Shown one piece after another: positions 8,492-17,926 of a stretch of 64,000 bases of DNA (within the stretch, counting starts at the first letter, position 1; the number at the start of each line of letters is the position of its first letter). Source of the DNA: Syntrophus sp. (in: bacteria) (lineage in GTDB: Bacteria > Desulfobacterota > Syntrophorhabdia > Syntrophorhabdales > Syntrophorhabdaceae); the NCBI GenBank assembly GCA_013824835.1, contig PNOM01000002.1:34237-98236 (forward strand). Reading direction: 5' to 3'. Below the pieces are notes generated by a model. That model saw only the letters and a program-made list of their open reading frames with translations. It did not search any database and was not told the origin of the DNA. The position numbers and the translations under genes were made by a program.

Positions 8492-9817
8492 ATGGAATTA
8501 CCGGATAACATATTGATCGTTGGTCTTGGCAAAACAGGGGTTGCCCTTGCGCGGTTTCTGAGCGGAATGGGCAGAAAGATCGCCATCACAGACGCCAAGA
8601 ACCCCGAGGCATTGGCGCTGCCCCTGAAAGAACTTGAGGGCATCAGCTATGCAGGATTTTTCGGAGGCCACGACAGGGATGTTTTTCTCTCTGCACCCAT
8701 GATTATTGTAAGTCCGGGGGTTGACACCCAGATGCCCCTCCTCGGGGAGGCCCGGGAGAAGGGCATAAAGGTAATCGGAGAGATGGAGCTTGCTGCCCGT
8801 TTCTGCGAGAAACCGATCATTGCCATAACAGGGACAAACGGGAAGACTACCACCACGACCCTCCTGGGGGACATATTCGGGCGGGCCTTTCCTCATGTTT
8901 TTGTAGGGGGTAATATTGGAAATCCCTTTATCAACTATGGGTTGGAAAAGAACGATGCGGTTTACTGTATTCTTGAGGTAAGCAGTTTTCAACTGGAGAC
9001 TATTGAAACCTTCCACCCGAATACCGCCGTCCTTCTTAATATCACGGAAGACCACCTCGACAGATACAGAAGTTACGGGGAATATATAGAGGCAAAACAG
9101 AGGATCTTCGAAAACCAGACTCCGGAGGATTACGCAATCATACGAAAAGGTCAGTCTGTGCCCGAAGGAATGAAGGCACAGAAGCTCTATTTTGATCCCT
9201 ACGACGAAGTAAAGGAAGGGGCCTTCTTCAGGGACGGCATTATGCACGTGAGATTACGGGGAGAGGAATTCCTCTACAAAAGGGCTCTATCCTCCCTTGC
9301 AGGGATTCACAACACAGAGAACCTCCTTGCAGCGCTCCTTACAGCCCATATCTACAATATTGCCCCGGACAAGATTGAAGAGGCATTAAAGGTTTTCAAG
9401 GGCCTGCCCCACAGGGTCGAACCTGTTCGTGAACTTGGGGGCATTGCCTTTTACAACGACTCAAAGGCAACAAACGTGGATGCCGCAAAAAGGGCGCTGG
9501 AGGGCATGGATTCTCCGGTGATCCTCATCGCAGGGGGCAAAGACAAAGGGGGCAGTTATCAGGCAATCGCAGGGCTCATGAAAAATGTCAAGGCCATGAT
9601 CCTTATCGGCGAGGCCAAAGAGCGGATCGCCTCGGAGCTTTGCGGGTACAGCACGATATACATGGAAACGGATCTTGAGGGGGCAGTAGAAAGGGCGCTC
9701 GCAATCGCAGAAAAAGGAGATGCCGTGCTCTTTTCCCCCATGTGCAGCAGTTTCGATATGTTCCATGATTATAAGGAACGGGGCAATACCTTTAAGAGGA
9801 TCGTGGACTCCCTATGA
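8492..9817 (+). CDS. murD: UDP-MurNAc-L-alanine:D-glutamate ligase MurD
   Basis: A 441-residue Mur ligase adding D-Glu. It starts with the Rossmann-like ILIVGLGKTGVALARFL, then the P-loop ITGTNGKTTTTTL (about 112-124), the LEVSSFQLE motif and a C-terminal domain with GGKDKGGSY. The start at 8492 follows an AGAGGGG ribosome site; an earlier in-frame ATG at 8360 lies inside mraY and would add 44 residues foreign to the family. It overlaps the next gene by ATGA. Confidence 0.96.
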   Translation: MELPDNILIVGLGKTGVALARFLSGMGRKIAITDAKNPEALALPLKELEGISYAGFFGGHDRDVFLSAPMIIVSPGVDTQMPLLGEAREKGIKVIGEMELAARFCEKPIIAITGTNGKTTTTTLLGDIFGRAFPHVFVGGNIGNPFINYGLEKNDAVYCILEVSSFQLETIETFHPNTAVLLNITEDHLDRYRSYGEYIEAKQRIFENQTPEDYAIIRKGQSVPEGMKAQKLYFDPYDEVKEGAFFRDGIMHVRLRGEEFLYKRALSSLAGIHNTENLLAALLTAHIYNIAPDKIEEALKVFKGLPHRVEPVRELGGIAFYNDSKATNVDAAKRALEGMDSPVILIAGGKDKGGSYQAIAGLMKNVKAMILIGEAKERIASELCGYSTIYMETDLEGAVERALAIAEKGDAVLFSPMCSSFDMFHDYKERGNTFKRIVDSL

Positions 9818-10599
9818 AAAAATGCAGCCTCTACATACTTGCCACCATACTTCTCTACGGTCTCTTCAGGGAATTTACCCTTGCAAAGGCCCTCCTTGTT
9901 CTTGCAGGGCTTGTATCCGTATACCTGATCTACCGAATCCCCGGCCGTTATATCCTGGCCATGAAGTATCCTTTTATATTCCTCTCTCTTTGCGCAACCG
10001 CAGGGTTTTTCCTCTATCCCCAGATTCATGCAAAGTTTCCCGTGGAGCCTGTCATCATATTCCTATCCTTTTACGGCATCGCCTTTTACCTGATCAGTCT
10101 CGGGGAGAAGGACAAGGGCATCTATAAAGAGGCAATAGCCCTTTCCATACTCTATCTCTCCGTCTCTTTCAACCTTTTCCTCATGGGGAAGCCCCTCTTT
10201 ATCCTGGCTATTGCCCTTGCCATAATGCTCTTTCTTTATATTATCGGGAGAAACAAGCTTATGGCTATTATTGGGGGATATACCCTCTGTATTATCGTCT
10301 ATCTCATGATAAAAAAGACTGCAATTGCCAGCCTGGAACTCAAGGTGGGAGACATAGACAGATACCTCCTCCTCGCCGTAACCTTTATCCTTCTTATATT
10401 CAGTTTTATCGGTTTTCTGAAAAAACCGAATATGATGAAGATCATGGTCTTTTTCGGGTTCCTCTATATTGCCATCGACATCCTCCTTGTCCTCGGATTC
10501 AGGCTTTCCGCAGGGCTTCTCTACCAGCCGATAATTGCCCTTATTATCGTTGCCCCACTCGTGGGGATCATGCTCAAGGCAGAAGGGGAACGGCTATGA
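9814..10599 (+). CDS. Polytopic membrane protein in the ftsW slot (no SEDS motifs recognised)
   Basis: A 261-residue, extremely hydrophobic protein lying between murD and murG, exactly where ftsW is found in canonical dcw clusters. By eye it has about ten membrane spans (near 5-20, 25-42, 52-70, 79-97, 108-126, 129-146, 150-167, 184-203, 210-229, 235-255), the same number as SEDS glycosyltransferases, but it is more than 100 residues shorter and I cannot find conserved SEDS motifs. The loop between spans 7 and 8 (about 168-183, ASLELKVGDIDRY) carries acidic residues where SEDS proteins have their catalytic loop; this parallel is only suggestive. It overlaps both neighbours by ATGA, so it is co-translated with murD and murG. 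Function unknown: a highly diverged or minimal FtsW, or a non-homologous replacement. Confidence 0.7.
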   Translation: MKKCSLYILATILLYGLFREFTLAKALLVLAGLVSVYLIYRIPGRYILAMKYPFIFLSLCATAGFFLYPQIHAKFPVEPVIIFLSFYGIAFYLISLGEKDKGIYKEAIALSILYLSVSFNLFLMGKPLFILAIALAIMLFLYIIGRNKLMAIIGGYTLCIIVYLMIKKTAIASLELKVGDIDRYLLLAVTFILLIFSFIGFLKKPNMMKIMVFFGFLYIAIDILLVLGFRLSAGLLYQPIIALIIVAPLVGIMLKAEGERL

Positions 10600-11663
10600 A
10601 GCTCATCATTTGTGCAGGAGGGACAGGGGGCCACATATTCCCCGGTATCGCGGTGGCTGAGACCTTTGCCGGAGAGGAGAGCGGCAACGATATCCTCTTT
10701 GTCGGCACCCGTAAGGGCCTCGAAAGCAGGATCATCCCCCAGTACGGATACAGGCTGCTCCCCATAGAGGCGCGCCAGTTCCTTGGAAAATCAGTACTCC
10801 ATAAAATATCAACCCTCTTTAATCTCCTCTGGGGCATTTACCTTGCCATGGCAATGATTAGAGGGGAAAAACCTGATGCAATCCTCGGTATGGGCGGTTT
10901 TACCTCCATGCCCATTGTCCTCGCAGGGGTTCTTCTGCGGATACCGACTTTTATTCATGAACAGAATGTTCAGCCTGGACTTGCGAACAAGGTTCTCTCA
11001 AGATTTGTGAAGGCGACATTTATAAGCTTTGACGAGACAAAGACCTATCTGAAGGCAAAAAAGGTTGTTCTCACAGGCAATCCCTTAAGAAAGAGGCTGA
11101 TGAGGCCCCTGACAACAAAGGAAGAAGGCCGTTTCGGCATCTTCATCTTCGGGGGAAGCAGGGGCGCCCGGAGCATCAATGAATCGGTTCTTGCCCTCCT
11201 TCCCTATATGAAGCCATACACAAATGCGGTTATCTATCATCAGACAGGACCGGACGATTTTGAGCGGATAAAAGAGGCCTACGGGAAAAGCGGCATTGTT
11301 CATGAGGTATTTCCTTTTACGGACAACATGGAACGATACTATCACCTGTCAGATGTGGTAATCTCAAGGGCCGGGGCAAGCACGATCTTTGAGCTCGCAT
11401 ATTTTAAAAAGGCCGCTATTCTCATACCCTATCCCTTTTCAGCAGGGGGTCACCAGTGGAAGAATGCAACCTATGTGGAGAACATAGGGGGCGGATATGT
11501 GATCGGCGATGACGAGGCGAGCGGAGAGAGGCTCCATGATGCCTTGAGGCACCTCATGCGGGAACCGGTGCTTATCAGGGAAATGGGCGAGAATATCGGG
11601 CGCATCTATAAAGACGATGCTTCAGAGCAGATTATCAGGGGGATCATTCATGGTATTTCATAA
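10596..11663 (+). CDS. murG: UDP-GlcNAc:lipid I GlcNAc transferase MurG
   Basis: A 355-residue GT28 glycosyltransferase that converts lipid I to lipid II at the inner face of the membrane. It opens with the glycine-rich loop ICAGGTGGHIFPGIAVA, has GGSRGARSINE in the second domain, and the donor-binding RAGASTIFELAY plus FSAGGHQWKNA near 270-300. Full length. The stop lies 14 bases inside murC. Confidence 0.97.
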   Translation: MKLIICAGGTGGHIFPGIAVAETFAGEESGNDILFVGTRKGLESRIIPQYGYRLLPIEARQFLGKSVLHKISTLFNLLWGIYLAMAMIRGEKPDAILGMGGFTSMPIVLAGVLLRIPTFIHEQNVQPGLANKVLSRFVKATFISFDETKTYLKAKKVVLTGNPLRKRLMRPLTTKEEGRFGIFIFGGSRGARSINESVLALLPYMKPYTNAVIYHQTGPDDFERIKEAYGKSGIVHEVFPFTDNMERYYHLSDVVISRAGASTIFELAYFKKAAILIPYPFSAGGHQWKNATYVENIGGGYVIGDDEASGERLHDALRHLMREPVLIREMGENIGRIYKDDASEQIIRGIIHGIS

Positions 11664-13026
11664 AATAGATACAATACACTTCGTGGGTATCGGCGGGATA
11701 GGGATGAGCGGCATTGCGGAGGTGCTCCTTAATCTCGGGTTCAAGGTAACCGGCTCAGATTTGAAAAAAACCGATACAACGGAAAGGCTTGAGCAGATAG
11801 GGGCGCAGATATTTTACGGTCACAAGGCGGAGAATGTCCAGGCCGTTGATGTAGTGGTTGTCTCTTCAGCGGTCAAGGCGGATAATCCTGAAGTACAAAA
11901 GGCAAAAGAGCTTTTTATCCCTGTCATCCAGAGGGCGGAGATGCTCGCAGAGCTGATGAGGATGAAATACAGCGTCGCAGTAGCAGGCGCCCACGGAAAG
12001 ACCACGACCACCTCCCTTGTCTCCTCCATTCTGGGTCATGCGGGGCTTGACCCCACATGCGTCATAGGGGGGAAACTTAAGAGCCTCGGAAGCAACGCAA
12101 AGCTGGGAGGCAGCAAATTCCTTGTGGCTGAGGCAGATGAGAGCGATGGAACCTTCCTGCTCCTCTTCCCCACTATTGCGGTGACCACCAATATTGACCT
12201 TGAACACCTCGACTTTTATAAGGATATCCATGAGATCAAGGCAGCCTTCCTCACCTTTCTCAACAAGGTGCCCTTTTATGGGCTCAATATTATCTGCATA
12301 GACAACGCCAACCTCCAGAGCCTTATCCCTTCCCTGAAAAGAAGGTATATGACCTATGGTCTTTCAAAACAGGCGGACCTCAGGGCGGAAAATATCACCT
12401 ATAACGGCTTTGAGACGACCTTTAAGGTAATCTACAGGGAGTATGGTCTCGGAGATATCAGCCTTTCCCTCCCCGGCATCCATAATGTGAGAAATGCCCT
12501 CGCTGCGTGTGCAGTTGCCATAGAACTCGATGTGCCTTTTGCCTCGATTCAGGAGGCCCTCAAGGGCTTTTCCGGCATCCAGAGGAGACTTGAAATAAAG
12601 TGGGACGGCGACATCAAGCTTTTTGACGATTACGGCCATCACCCTACAGAGATAAAGGCAACCCTCTCTGCTATCCGGAGCATGTGGAAGGGGAGGGTAG
12701 TGGTAGTCTTCCAGCCCCACCGGTATACACGGACAAAGGCATTGCTCGATGAATTCATCACCTCTTTCAATGAGGCGGACCTTCTCATCGTGACAGAGAT
12801 CTATGCTGCCTCGGAAGAACGGATAGAGGGGGTTTCAGGCCAGGTCCTTGCAGAGAGACTTAAGGCAACGGGGCATAAGCATGTGATCTTTGCCCCCACA
12901 AAAGAGGATGCCGCTGACCTTGTGCTGGAGCATGCCAAGGCAGGAGATCTGGTAATAACCCTGGGCGCAGGAGACATATATAAGATTGATGAAAGGCTTA
13001 AGGCAGTATGGACTGGTCAGGCATAA
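11650..13026 (+). CDS. murC: UDP-MurNAc:L-alanine ligase MurC
   Basis: A 458-residue Mur ligase that adds the first stem residue. It begins with the Rossmann motif IHFVGIGGIGMSGIAEVL, has the P-loop GAHGKTTTTSL (about 113-123), ADESDGTFL and the C-terminal DDYGHHPTEIKATL. The start at 11650 has an AGGGGG ribosome site overlapping the murG end; an in-frame ATG at 11617 would add eleven residues encoded within murG and is less likely. Confidence 0.96.
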   Translation: MVFHKIDTIHFVGIGGIGMSGIAEVLLNLGFKVTGSDLKKTDTTERLEQIGAQIFYGHKAENVQAVDVVVVSSAVKADNPEVQKAKELFIPVIQRAEMLAELMRMKYSVAVAGAHGKTTTTSLVSSILGHAGLDPTCVIGGKLKSLGSNAKLGGSKFLVAEADESDGTFLLLFPTIAVTTNIDLEHLDFYKDIHEIKAAFLTFLNKVPFYGLNIICIDNANLQSLIPSLKRRYMTYGLSKQADLRAENITYNGFETTFKVIYREYGLGDISLSLPGIHNVRNALAACAVAIELDVPFASIQEALKGFSGIQRRLEIKWDGDIKLFDDYGHHPTEIKATLSAIRSMWKGRVVVVFQPHRYTRTKALLDEFITSFNEADLLIVTEIYAASEERIEGVSGQVLAERLKATGHKHVIFAPTKEDAADLVLEHAKAGDLVITLGAGDIYKIDERLKAVWTGQA

Positions 13027-13037
13027 GAGGGGTCATA

Positions 13038-13904
13038 ATGAAGGATGTCTCAATGAAAAGGTATACCTCCATGAAAGTGGGGGGACCTGCGAGATTTCTC
13101 ATATACCCCCTTGATGAACAGGACCTGGTCATTCTCCTTGAGAGGCTCCGGGATGAGGGCATTACAGCCCGGTTCCTGGGTAATGGAACGAACATCATTG
13201 TGAGCGACCGGGGTCTTAATGAAGCCCTTATACGGATCACGCGAATGAGGCATACACGATACAGAAAGGCTGACAAGGGGATATATGCAGAGGTTTCAGG
13301 AGGGGCTTCCCTTACAGGTTTTATTCGGGAGAATGGAAGACGGGGGTTCTCAGGCCTTGAAAAGCTCTTCTGGATACCGGGTACCATTGGGGGCGCAGTG
13401 AAGATGAATGCAGGGAGCTTCGGGGCTGCCATCTCTGACCCCCTGGAAGAGGTACGGATTATCGACAATAAGGGGCATGTGGCATCCATTACAAAAAAGA
13501 ACGGTGGGTTTAGTTACAGACGGTCTTCCATAAAAGCAACCGAGTGCGTCCTCAGTACCGCATTCCTTTTAAAGGAAAAGGAGAAAAAGGAGGTCCTCGG
13601 GGACATGGAGTATGTCTACAGCGAGAGAAAACGGAGACACCCCATGGAATACCCTTCATCCGGCTCCATATTCAAGGCTGTAGGGGGCGAACCTGCATGG
13701 CGGTTTATTGAAAAGGCGGGCCTCAAGGGCATCAGGGTGGGCAACGCGGCAATATCGGAAAAACATGCAAATTTTATCATTAATCTCGGATCAGCATCTG
13801 CTGCGGATATAAAGATGCTCATAGAGAAGATCAAAAAAGAGGTCTACGAAACATGCGGTGTTTCCCTTGAAGAAGAGGTTGAATTCTGGGGGTTTGATGC
13901 ATAG
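13038..13904 (+). CDS. murB: UDP-N-acetylenolpyruvoylglucosamine reductase MurB
   Basis: A 288-residue FAD-dependent reductase forming UDP-MurNAc. FAD-domain motifs MKVGGPARFL, GNGTNIIVSD and WIPGTIGGAVKMNAG are clear, and the C-terminal SGSIFKA and KHANFI carry catalytic residues. I use ATG 13038, which has a strong AGAGGGG ribosome site; ATG 13008 lies within the murC end and would add ten residues. The stop overlaps ddl. Confidence 0.95.
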   Translation: MKDVSMKRYTSMKVGGPARFLIYPLDEQDLVILLERLRDEGITARFLGNGTNIIVSDRGLNEALIRITRMRHTRYRKADKGIYAEVSGGASLTGFIRENGRRGFSGLEKLFWIPGTIGGAVKMNAGSFGAAISDPLEEVRIIDNKGHVASITKKNGGFSYRRSSIKATECVLSTAFLLKEKEKKEVLGDMEYVYSERKRRHPMEYPSSGSIFKAVGGEPAWRFIEKAGLKGIRVGNAAISEKHANFIINLGSASAADIKMLIEKIKKEVYETCGVSLEEEVEFWGFDA

Positions 13905-14808
13905 AGACGAAATGAAACATAAAAAAATCGGGGTACTTTTCGGCGGCAGGTCCTCTGAAAGAGAGATATCCCTGAAGAGCGGCAACGCGGTTTTTCAGGC
14001 CCTCATAAGGAAAGGATATCATGCCCTTGCCATAGACCCTGTTGACCGCCTGACAGAGAAGCTGAAAGAGGAACGGATAGATGCAGCATTTATCGTGCTC
14101 CACGGGAAATGGGGTGAAGACGGCACCGTACAGGGACTTCTTGAAATCATGGGTATACCCTACACAGGCTCGGGGGTCCTCGGGTCATCGAGCGCTATGG
14201 ATAAGGTGACCATGAAGATGATCCTCACAGGTATGAAAGTCCCTACCCCGGATTACGCGCTCGCTGTCCAGGGTGAACCTGCGCTGTTCCCCCTCCCTTT
14301 TGTAGTAAAACCGGCAAATGAGGGCTCAACTATCGGCATCTCTATTGTCAAAGAAGAAAAAGAAAAGAAGGCTGCCATAGAAAAGGCATTTCAGTATGAT
14401 AGAAGAGTGCTCCTTGAGAAATATATTGAGGGCAGAGAAATCACCGTTGCTGTAGTAAACGGCCGTGCCCTCCCCATAGTGGAAGTAAGGCCGATGAAGG
14501 GCTTCTACGATTTTGAGGCAAAATATACGAAGGGTATGACAGAGTATATCGTGCCTGCCCCCCTTGCACAAGAGGTTGAACGCAGGGCTCTGGCGACGGC
14601 ATTGGAGGTACATGAAATCTTTGACCTCAGGGGCTGTGTCCGCATCGATATGCTCATTGATAAAGAAGAGATACCTTCGGTCATTGATATCAATACATCG
14701 CCTGGCATGACGGAGACCTCCCTTGTGCCAAAGGCATGGGCCTGTCTTGGCAGCACCTTTGATGATCTGATTGAGGAAATATTGTGGGGGGCTGCGCTAA
14801 AAATATGA
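13897..14808 (+). CDS. ddl: D-alanine:D-alanine ligase
   Basis: A 303-residue ATP-grasp ligase producing D-Ala-D-Ala for MurF. Seen: VLFGGRSSEREISLKSG, HGKWGEDGTVQGLLE, the ATP-grasp KPANEGSTIGIS and the C-terminal magnesium site DINTSPGMTETSLVPK. The start could be ATG 13897 (overlapping murB, GGGGG upstream) or ATG 13912; I chose the former. The variant ATP-grasp enzyme is complete. It couples to ftsQ through ATGA. Confidence 0.95.
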   Translation: MHRDEMKHKKIGVLFGGRSSEREISLKSGNAVFQALIRKGYHALAIDPVDRLTEKLKEERIDAAFIVLHGKWGEDGTVQGLLEIMGIPYTGSGVLGSSSAMDKVTMKMILTGMKVPTPDYALAVQGEPALFPLPFVVKPANEGSTIGISIVKEEKEKKAAIEKAFQYDRRVLLEKYIEGREITVAVVNGRALPIVEVRPMKGFYDFEAKYTKGMTEYIVPAPLAQEVERRALATALEVHEIFDLRGCVRIDMLIDKEEIPSVIDINTSPGMTETSLVPKAWACLGSTFDDLIEEILWGAALKI

Positions 14809-15506
14809 AGAAGACCCTTTATATGCTCTTTCTCATACCGGTCTGCATCTTGTCCATGCTCACCGTGGTCTACCTCTTTTCAAATGATGAACCCCTCTTT
14901 TTTCTCAAGAACATCAAAATCAGCGGGGCCTCTCAATTGAGAGATGCGGATATCATGAGCAAGGTCACCCCTTTCCTAAGGGAGAACCTCCTTAAGATCG
15001 ATGCAGCAAAGATGAAGGAAGCCGTTATATCCCACCCTTTTGTAAGGGAAGTGAACATCAAAAGGGTATTCCCTTTTTCCATTGTGATAGATGTGAAGGA
15101 GAAGAAGCCCTCAGCCCTGTGGGTAAACGGCCAGGGAGATATCCTTGTCCTTGATGAAGGAGGCGAACCCTACCGGGGATTTATAAAGGGCGACGGAAAG
15201 GGCATGTTTATTATTAATGCCCGGGACAAGGGTGATGCAAAGAGTGTGTACCGCGAAATTAACGGCTGGCTTATTGAGGGGATAATAAAGAGGGATAATC
15301 TCTCTGAAGTAGCGTACAATGAAGGGAACATTACCCTCTTCGGTCTTGATGACGGGGTGGAGATTGTCCTCGGAAAGGAAGACCTGAAGAAGCGGCTGAA
15401 AAGGGCTGTCGCAGTATTTGATGACGCAAAAAAAAGAGGACTTCTCATAAAATGTATCGATGCGCGGTTTGAGAAGGGCGCCATAATTTCGGAAAGGAAG
15501 GGTTAA
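14805..15506 (+). CDS. ftsQ: Cell division protein FtsQ
   Basis: A 233-residue bitopic protein: short cytoplasmic tail, one membrane span (about 5-25), then a POTRA domain (about 35-100, beginning LKNIKISGASQLRDADI and including HPFVREVNIKRVFPFSIVI) and the FtsQ C-terminal beta domain. FtsQ links FtsL/FtsB to the rest of the divisome in the periplasm. Start ATG 14805 overlaps the ddl stop as ATGA. Position before ftsA is canonical. Confidence 0.93.
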   Translation: MKKTLYMLFLIPVCILSMLTVVYLFSNDEPLFFLKNIKISGASQLRDADIMSKVTPFLRENLLKIDAAKMKEAVISHPFVREVNIKRVFPFSIVIDVKEKKPSALWVNGQGDILVLDEGGEPYRGFIKGDGKGMFIINARDKGDAKSVYREINGWLIEGIIKRDNLSEVAYNEGNITLFGLDDGVEIVLGKEDLKKRLKRAVAVFDDAKKRGLLIKCIDARFEKGAIISERKG

Positions 15507-15507
15507 T

Positions 15508-16752
15508 ATGCTTAGAGAGGACGGGCTCCTTGTCGGTCTTGATGTGGGAACTACCAAGATCTGTGTTGTCGTGGCAAAGGTTGCAGACAACACCATCAAT
15601 ATCATCGGGATTGGATCTTACCCTTCTACCGGCCTTAGAAAAGGGGTGGTGGTCAATATGGACTCTACCGTAAACTCGATCAAAAAGGCCGTTGAAGAGG
15701 CGGAGCTTATGGCAGGGGTCCGGATCGATTCCTGTCTTGCCGGGATTGCGGGGCCCCACATAAAAAGTTTCAACAGTAACGGCGTGGTGGCCATCAAAGA
15801 CAAGGAAGTAAGGGCAGATGACGTATCGAGGGCTATAGATGCGGCAAAGGCAGTGGCCATACCAGCAGACCGGGAGCTTATCCATGTGATCCCCCAGGAG
15901 TTCATTGTTGATGATCAGGACGGGATAAGGGAACCCATCGGCATATCCGGGGTAAGACTTGAGGTAAAAGTCCATATTGTTACAGGAAATGTCTCCTCCA
16001 CCCAGAATATCAAGAAATGCTGCAAGCTTGCAGGGCTTACCGTTGATGATATTGTCCTCGCCCAACTCGCATCGTCAGAGGCAACCCTCACGCCGGAAGA
16101 GAAAGAGATCGGCGTCGCCCTTGTGGATATAGGAGGGGGCACAAGCGACATTGCCGTTTTTTCAAACGGGAGCATAAAATATACGTCCGTTCTTCCTTTT
16201 GGTGGCAACAACATTACAAACGACATTGCCATAGGACTTCGAACCCCCCTTGAAGAAGCGGAAAAGATCAAGAAAAAGTTCGGGTGCGCCTATTCGGACA
16301 TGATCGGCGCAAATGAGACCATTGATGTGCCGAGCGTTGGGGGCAGGAAACCAAGAACCCTTATGCGCAAGACCCTCGCAGATATTATTGAGCCCAGGGT
16401 GGAAGAGATTACATCCCTGATCTATGAGGAGATTAAAAAATCAGGCTCAGAGAAACTCCTCGCATCAGGCGTGGTCCTGACAGGAGGATGCGCAAACTTG
16501 GAGGGAATGGCGGAGTTTGTGGAAAATATCTTCAATCTTCCGGCGCGGAAGGGTAGTCCCATCGGCGTAAGCGGTCTTGTTGATGTGGTAAATAACCCCA
16601 TATATGCAACAGGGGTAGGCCTTCTCATTCACGGTTTCAAGAGCGGGAAGGTAAAGAAGCGCGGGTTTGATCAGGCCCGGGGAATCACAAAGATGTTTTC
16701 AGGCAATATATTACTCAATCGGATGAGAGACTGGTTTAAAGAAATCTTTTAG
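15508..16752 (+). CDS. ftsA: Cell division protein FtsA
   Basis: A 414-residue actin-fold ATPase that anchors FtsZ to the membrane. It starts with VGLDVGTTKICVVVAK (phosphate 1 motif), has VDIGGGTSDIAVF (about 208-220) and GGCANLEGM, and ends in the amphipathic membrane-targeting helix RMRDWFKEIF. The gene follows ftsQ after one base; the distance to ftsZ is ten bases with a strong ribosome site. Confidence 0.97.
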   Translation: MLREDGLLVGLDVGTTKICVVVAKVADNTINIIGIGSYPSTGLRKGVVVNMDSTVNSIKKAVEEAELMAGVRIDSCLAGIAGPHIKSFNSNGVVAIKDKEVRADDVSRAIDAAKAVAIPADRELIHVIPQEFIVDDQDGIREPIGISGVRLEVKVHIVTGNVSSTQNIKKCCKLAGLTVDDIVLAQLASSEATLTPEEKEIGVALVDIGGGTSDIAVFSNGSIKYTSVLPFGGNNITNDIAIGLRTPLEEAEKIKKKFGCAYSDMIGANETIDVPSVGGRKPRTLMRKTLADIIEPRVEEITSLIYEEIKKSGSEKLLASGVVLTGGCANLEGMAEFVENIFNLPARKGSPIGVSGLVDVVNNPIYATGVGLLIHGFKSGKVKKRGFDQARGITKMFSGNILLNRMRDWFKEIF

Positions 16753-16762
16753 GAGGTGCACG

Positions 16763-17926
16763 GTGAACAAAGTGTTTTACATGGATGAGACGAATGGTTT
16801 TACAGCAAAACTGAAGGTGGTTGGTGTCGGCGGCGGCGGGTGCAATGCCCTCAATAATATGGTGGACGCCAACGTGCAAGGTGTTGAGTTTATTGCAGTC
16901 AATACAGATGTAAAATCTCTGAGTACATGCAGGGCGCCCGTAAAGATCCAGATCGGGCAGCAGCTTACCCGGGGCCTTGGCGCAGGGGCAAATCCGGAAA
17001 TCGGACGTCAGGCTGCCATGGAAGATGTAGACAAGATCAGAGACCATTTGCAGGGGGCAGACATGGTCTTCATCACCTGTGGCCTCGGGGGCGGCACCGG
17101 GACCGGCGCATCTGCTGTTATTGCTGAGATTTCCAAGGAATTAGGGGCACTCACCGTGGCCATCGCAACAAAACCCTTTGCCTTTGAGGCAAGAGACCGA
17201 ATGAAACAGGCAGAGCTTGGGGTAGGGCAGCTTAAAACCAGGGTCGATTCTCTCATTACCATCCCGAACCAGAGGCTCCTCTCCATAGGGGGCAAACATA
17301 TGACCATTATCGAGGCCTTCCTTAAAGCAGATGAGGTGCTCCTCAATGCGGTCCGAAGCATATCCGATCTGATCATTGGTTCAGGTCACGTGGTCGTCGA
17401 TTTCGCAGACGTTAAGACAATTATGAGCGAACGGGGAATGGCGATTATGGGCGTAGGCACAGCATCAGGGGAAAACAGGGCCAAAGAAGCAGCCCAGAAG
17501 GCCATCTCAAGCCCTCTCCTCGAAGATATATCGATCCACGGCGCACGGGGGGTCCTGATCAACGTAACGGGCAGCTCAGATATAAAACTCCATGAAGTCC
17601 ATGAAGCCTCAACCCTTATCCAGGAGCAGGCCCATGAAGACGCAAAGGTAATCTGGGGGCTCGTGTTCGACGATACCATGAATGACAATATCCGGATCAC
17701 GGTTATTGCCACGGGTTTTGAAGAGCAGATACAGATGGAGGATCCGAAGGTTGAACCCCTTAAAAGGAGGAACAGCGGGCTCTTCAATGAAGAAACAGAA
17801 GTGCCGCCTTTTATGAAGAAGAAGGTTGCCGTGGATTATAAAGAGATAAAGGCAAAGAGCGACAACCTTGATATTGACGACGACAGATATGATGTCCCTA
17901 CTTTTCTGAGGAAGCAGGCAGATTAA
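16763..17926 (+). CDS. ftsZ: Cell division GTPase FtsZ
   Basis: A 387-residue tubulin homologue that forms the Z ring. Seen: GVGGGGCNALNNM, the tubulin signature GLGGGTGTGASAVIAEI (about 109-125), and a C-terminal conserved peptide YDVPTFLRKQAD that binds FtsA. The start is GTG at 16763 after an excellent AGGAGGTG (16751-16758). Its stop codon is shared with the terminal repeat of a 125-bp inverted-repeat element. No gene of the dcw cluster follows. Confidence 0.98.
   Translation: MNKVFYMDETNGFTAKLKVVGVGGGGCNALNNMVDANVQGVEFIAVNTDVKSLSTCRAPVKIQIGQQLTRGLGAGANPEIGRQAAMEDVDKIRDHLQGADMVFITCGLGGGTGTGASAVIAEISKELGALTVAIATKPFAFEARDRMKQAELGVGQLKTRVDSLITIPNQRLLSIGGKHMTIIEAFLKADEVLLNAVRSISDLIIGSGHVVVDFADVKTIMSERGMAIMGVGTASGENRAKEAAQKAISSPLLEDISIHGARGVLINVTGSSDIKLHEVHEASTLIQEQAHEDAKVIWGLVFDDTMNDNIRITVIATGFEEQIQMEDPKVEPLKRRNSGLFNEETEVPPFMKKKVAVDYKEIKAKSDNLDIDDDRYDVPTFLRKQAD

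Noticed and set aside
8498..9247. 249-codon minus-strand frame opposite murD
   Set aside because: Lies wholly within a conserved essential gene and shows no protein-like features.
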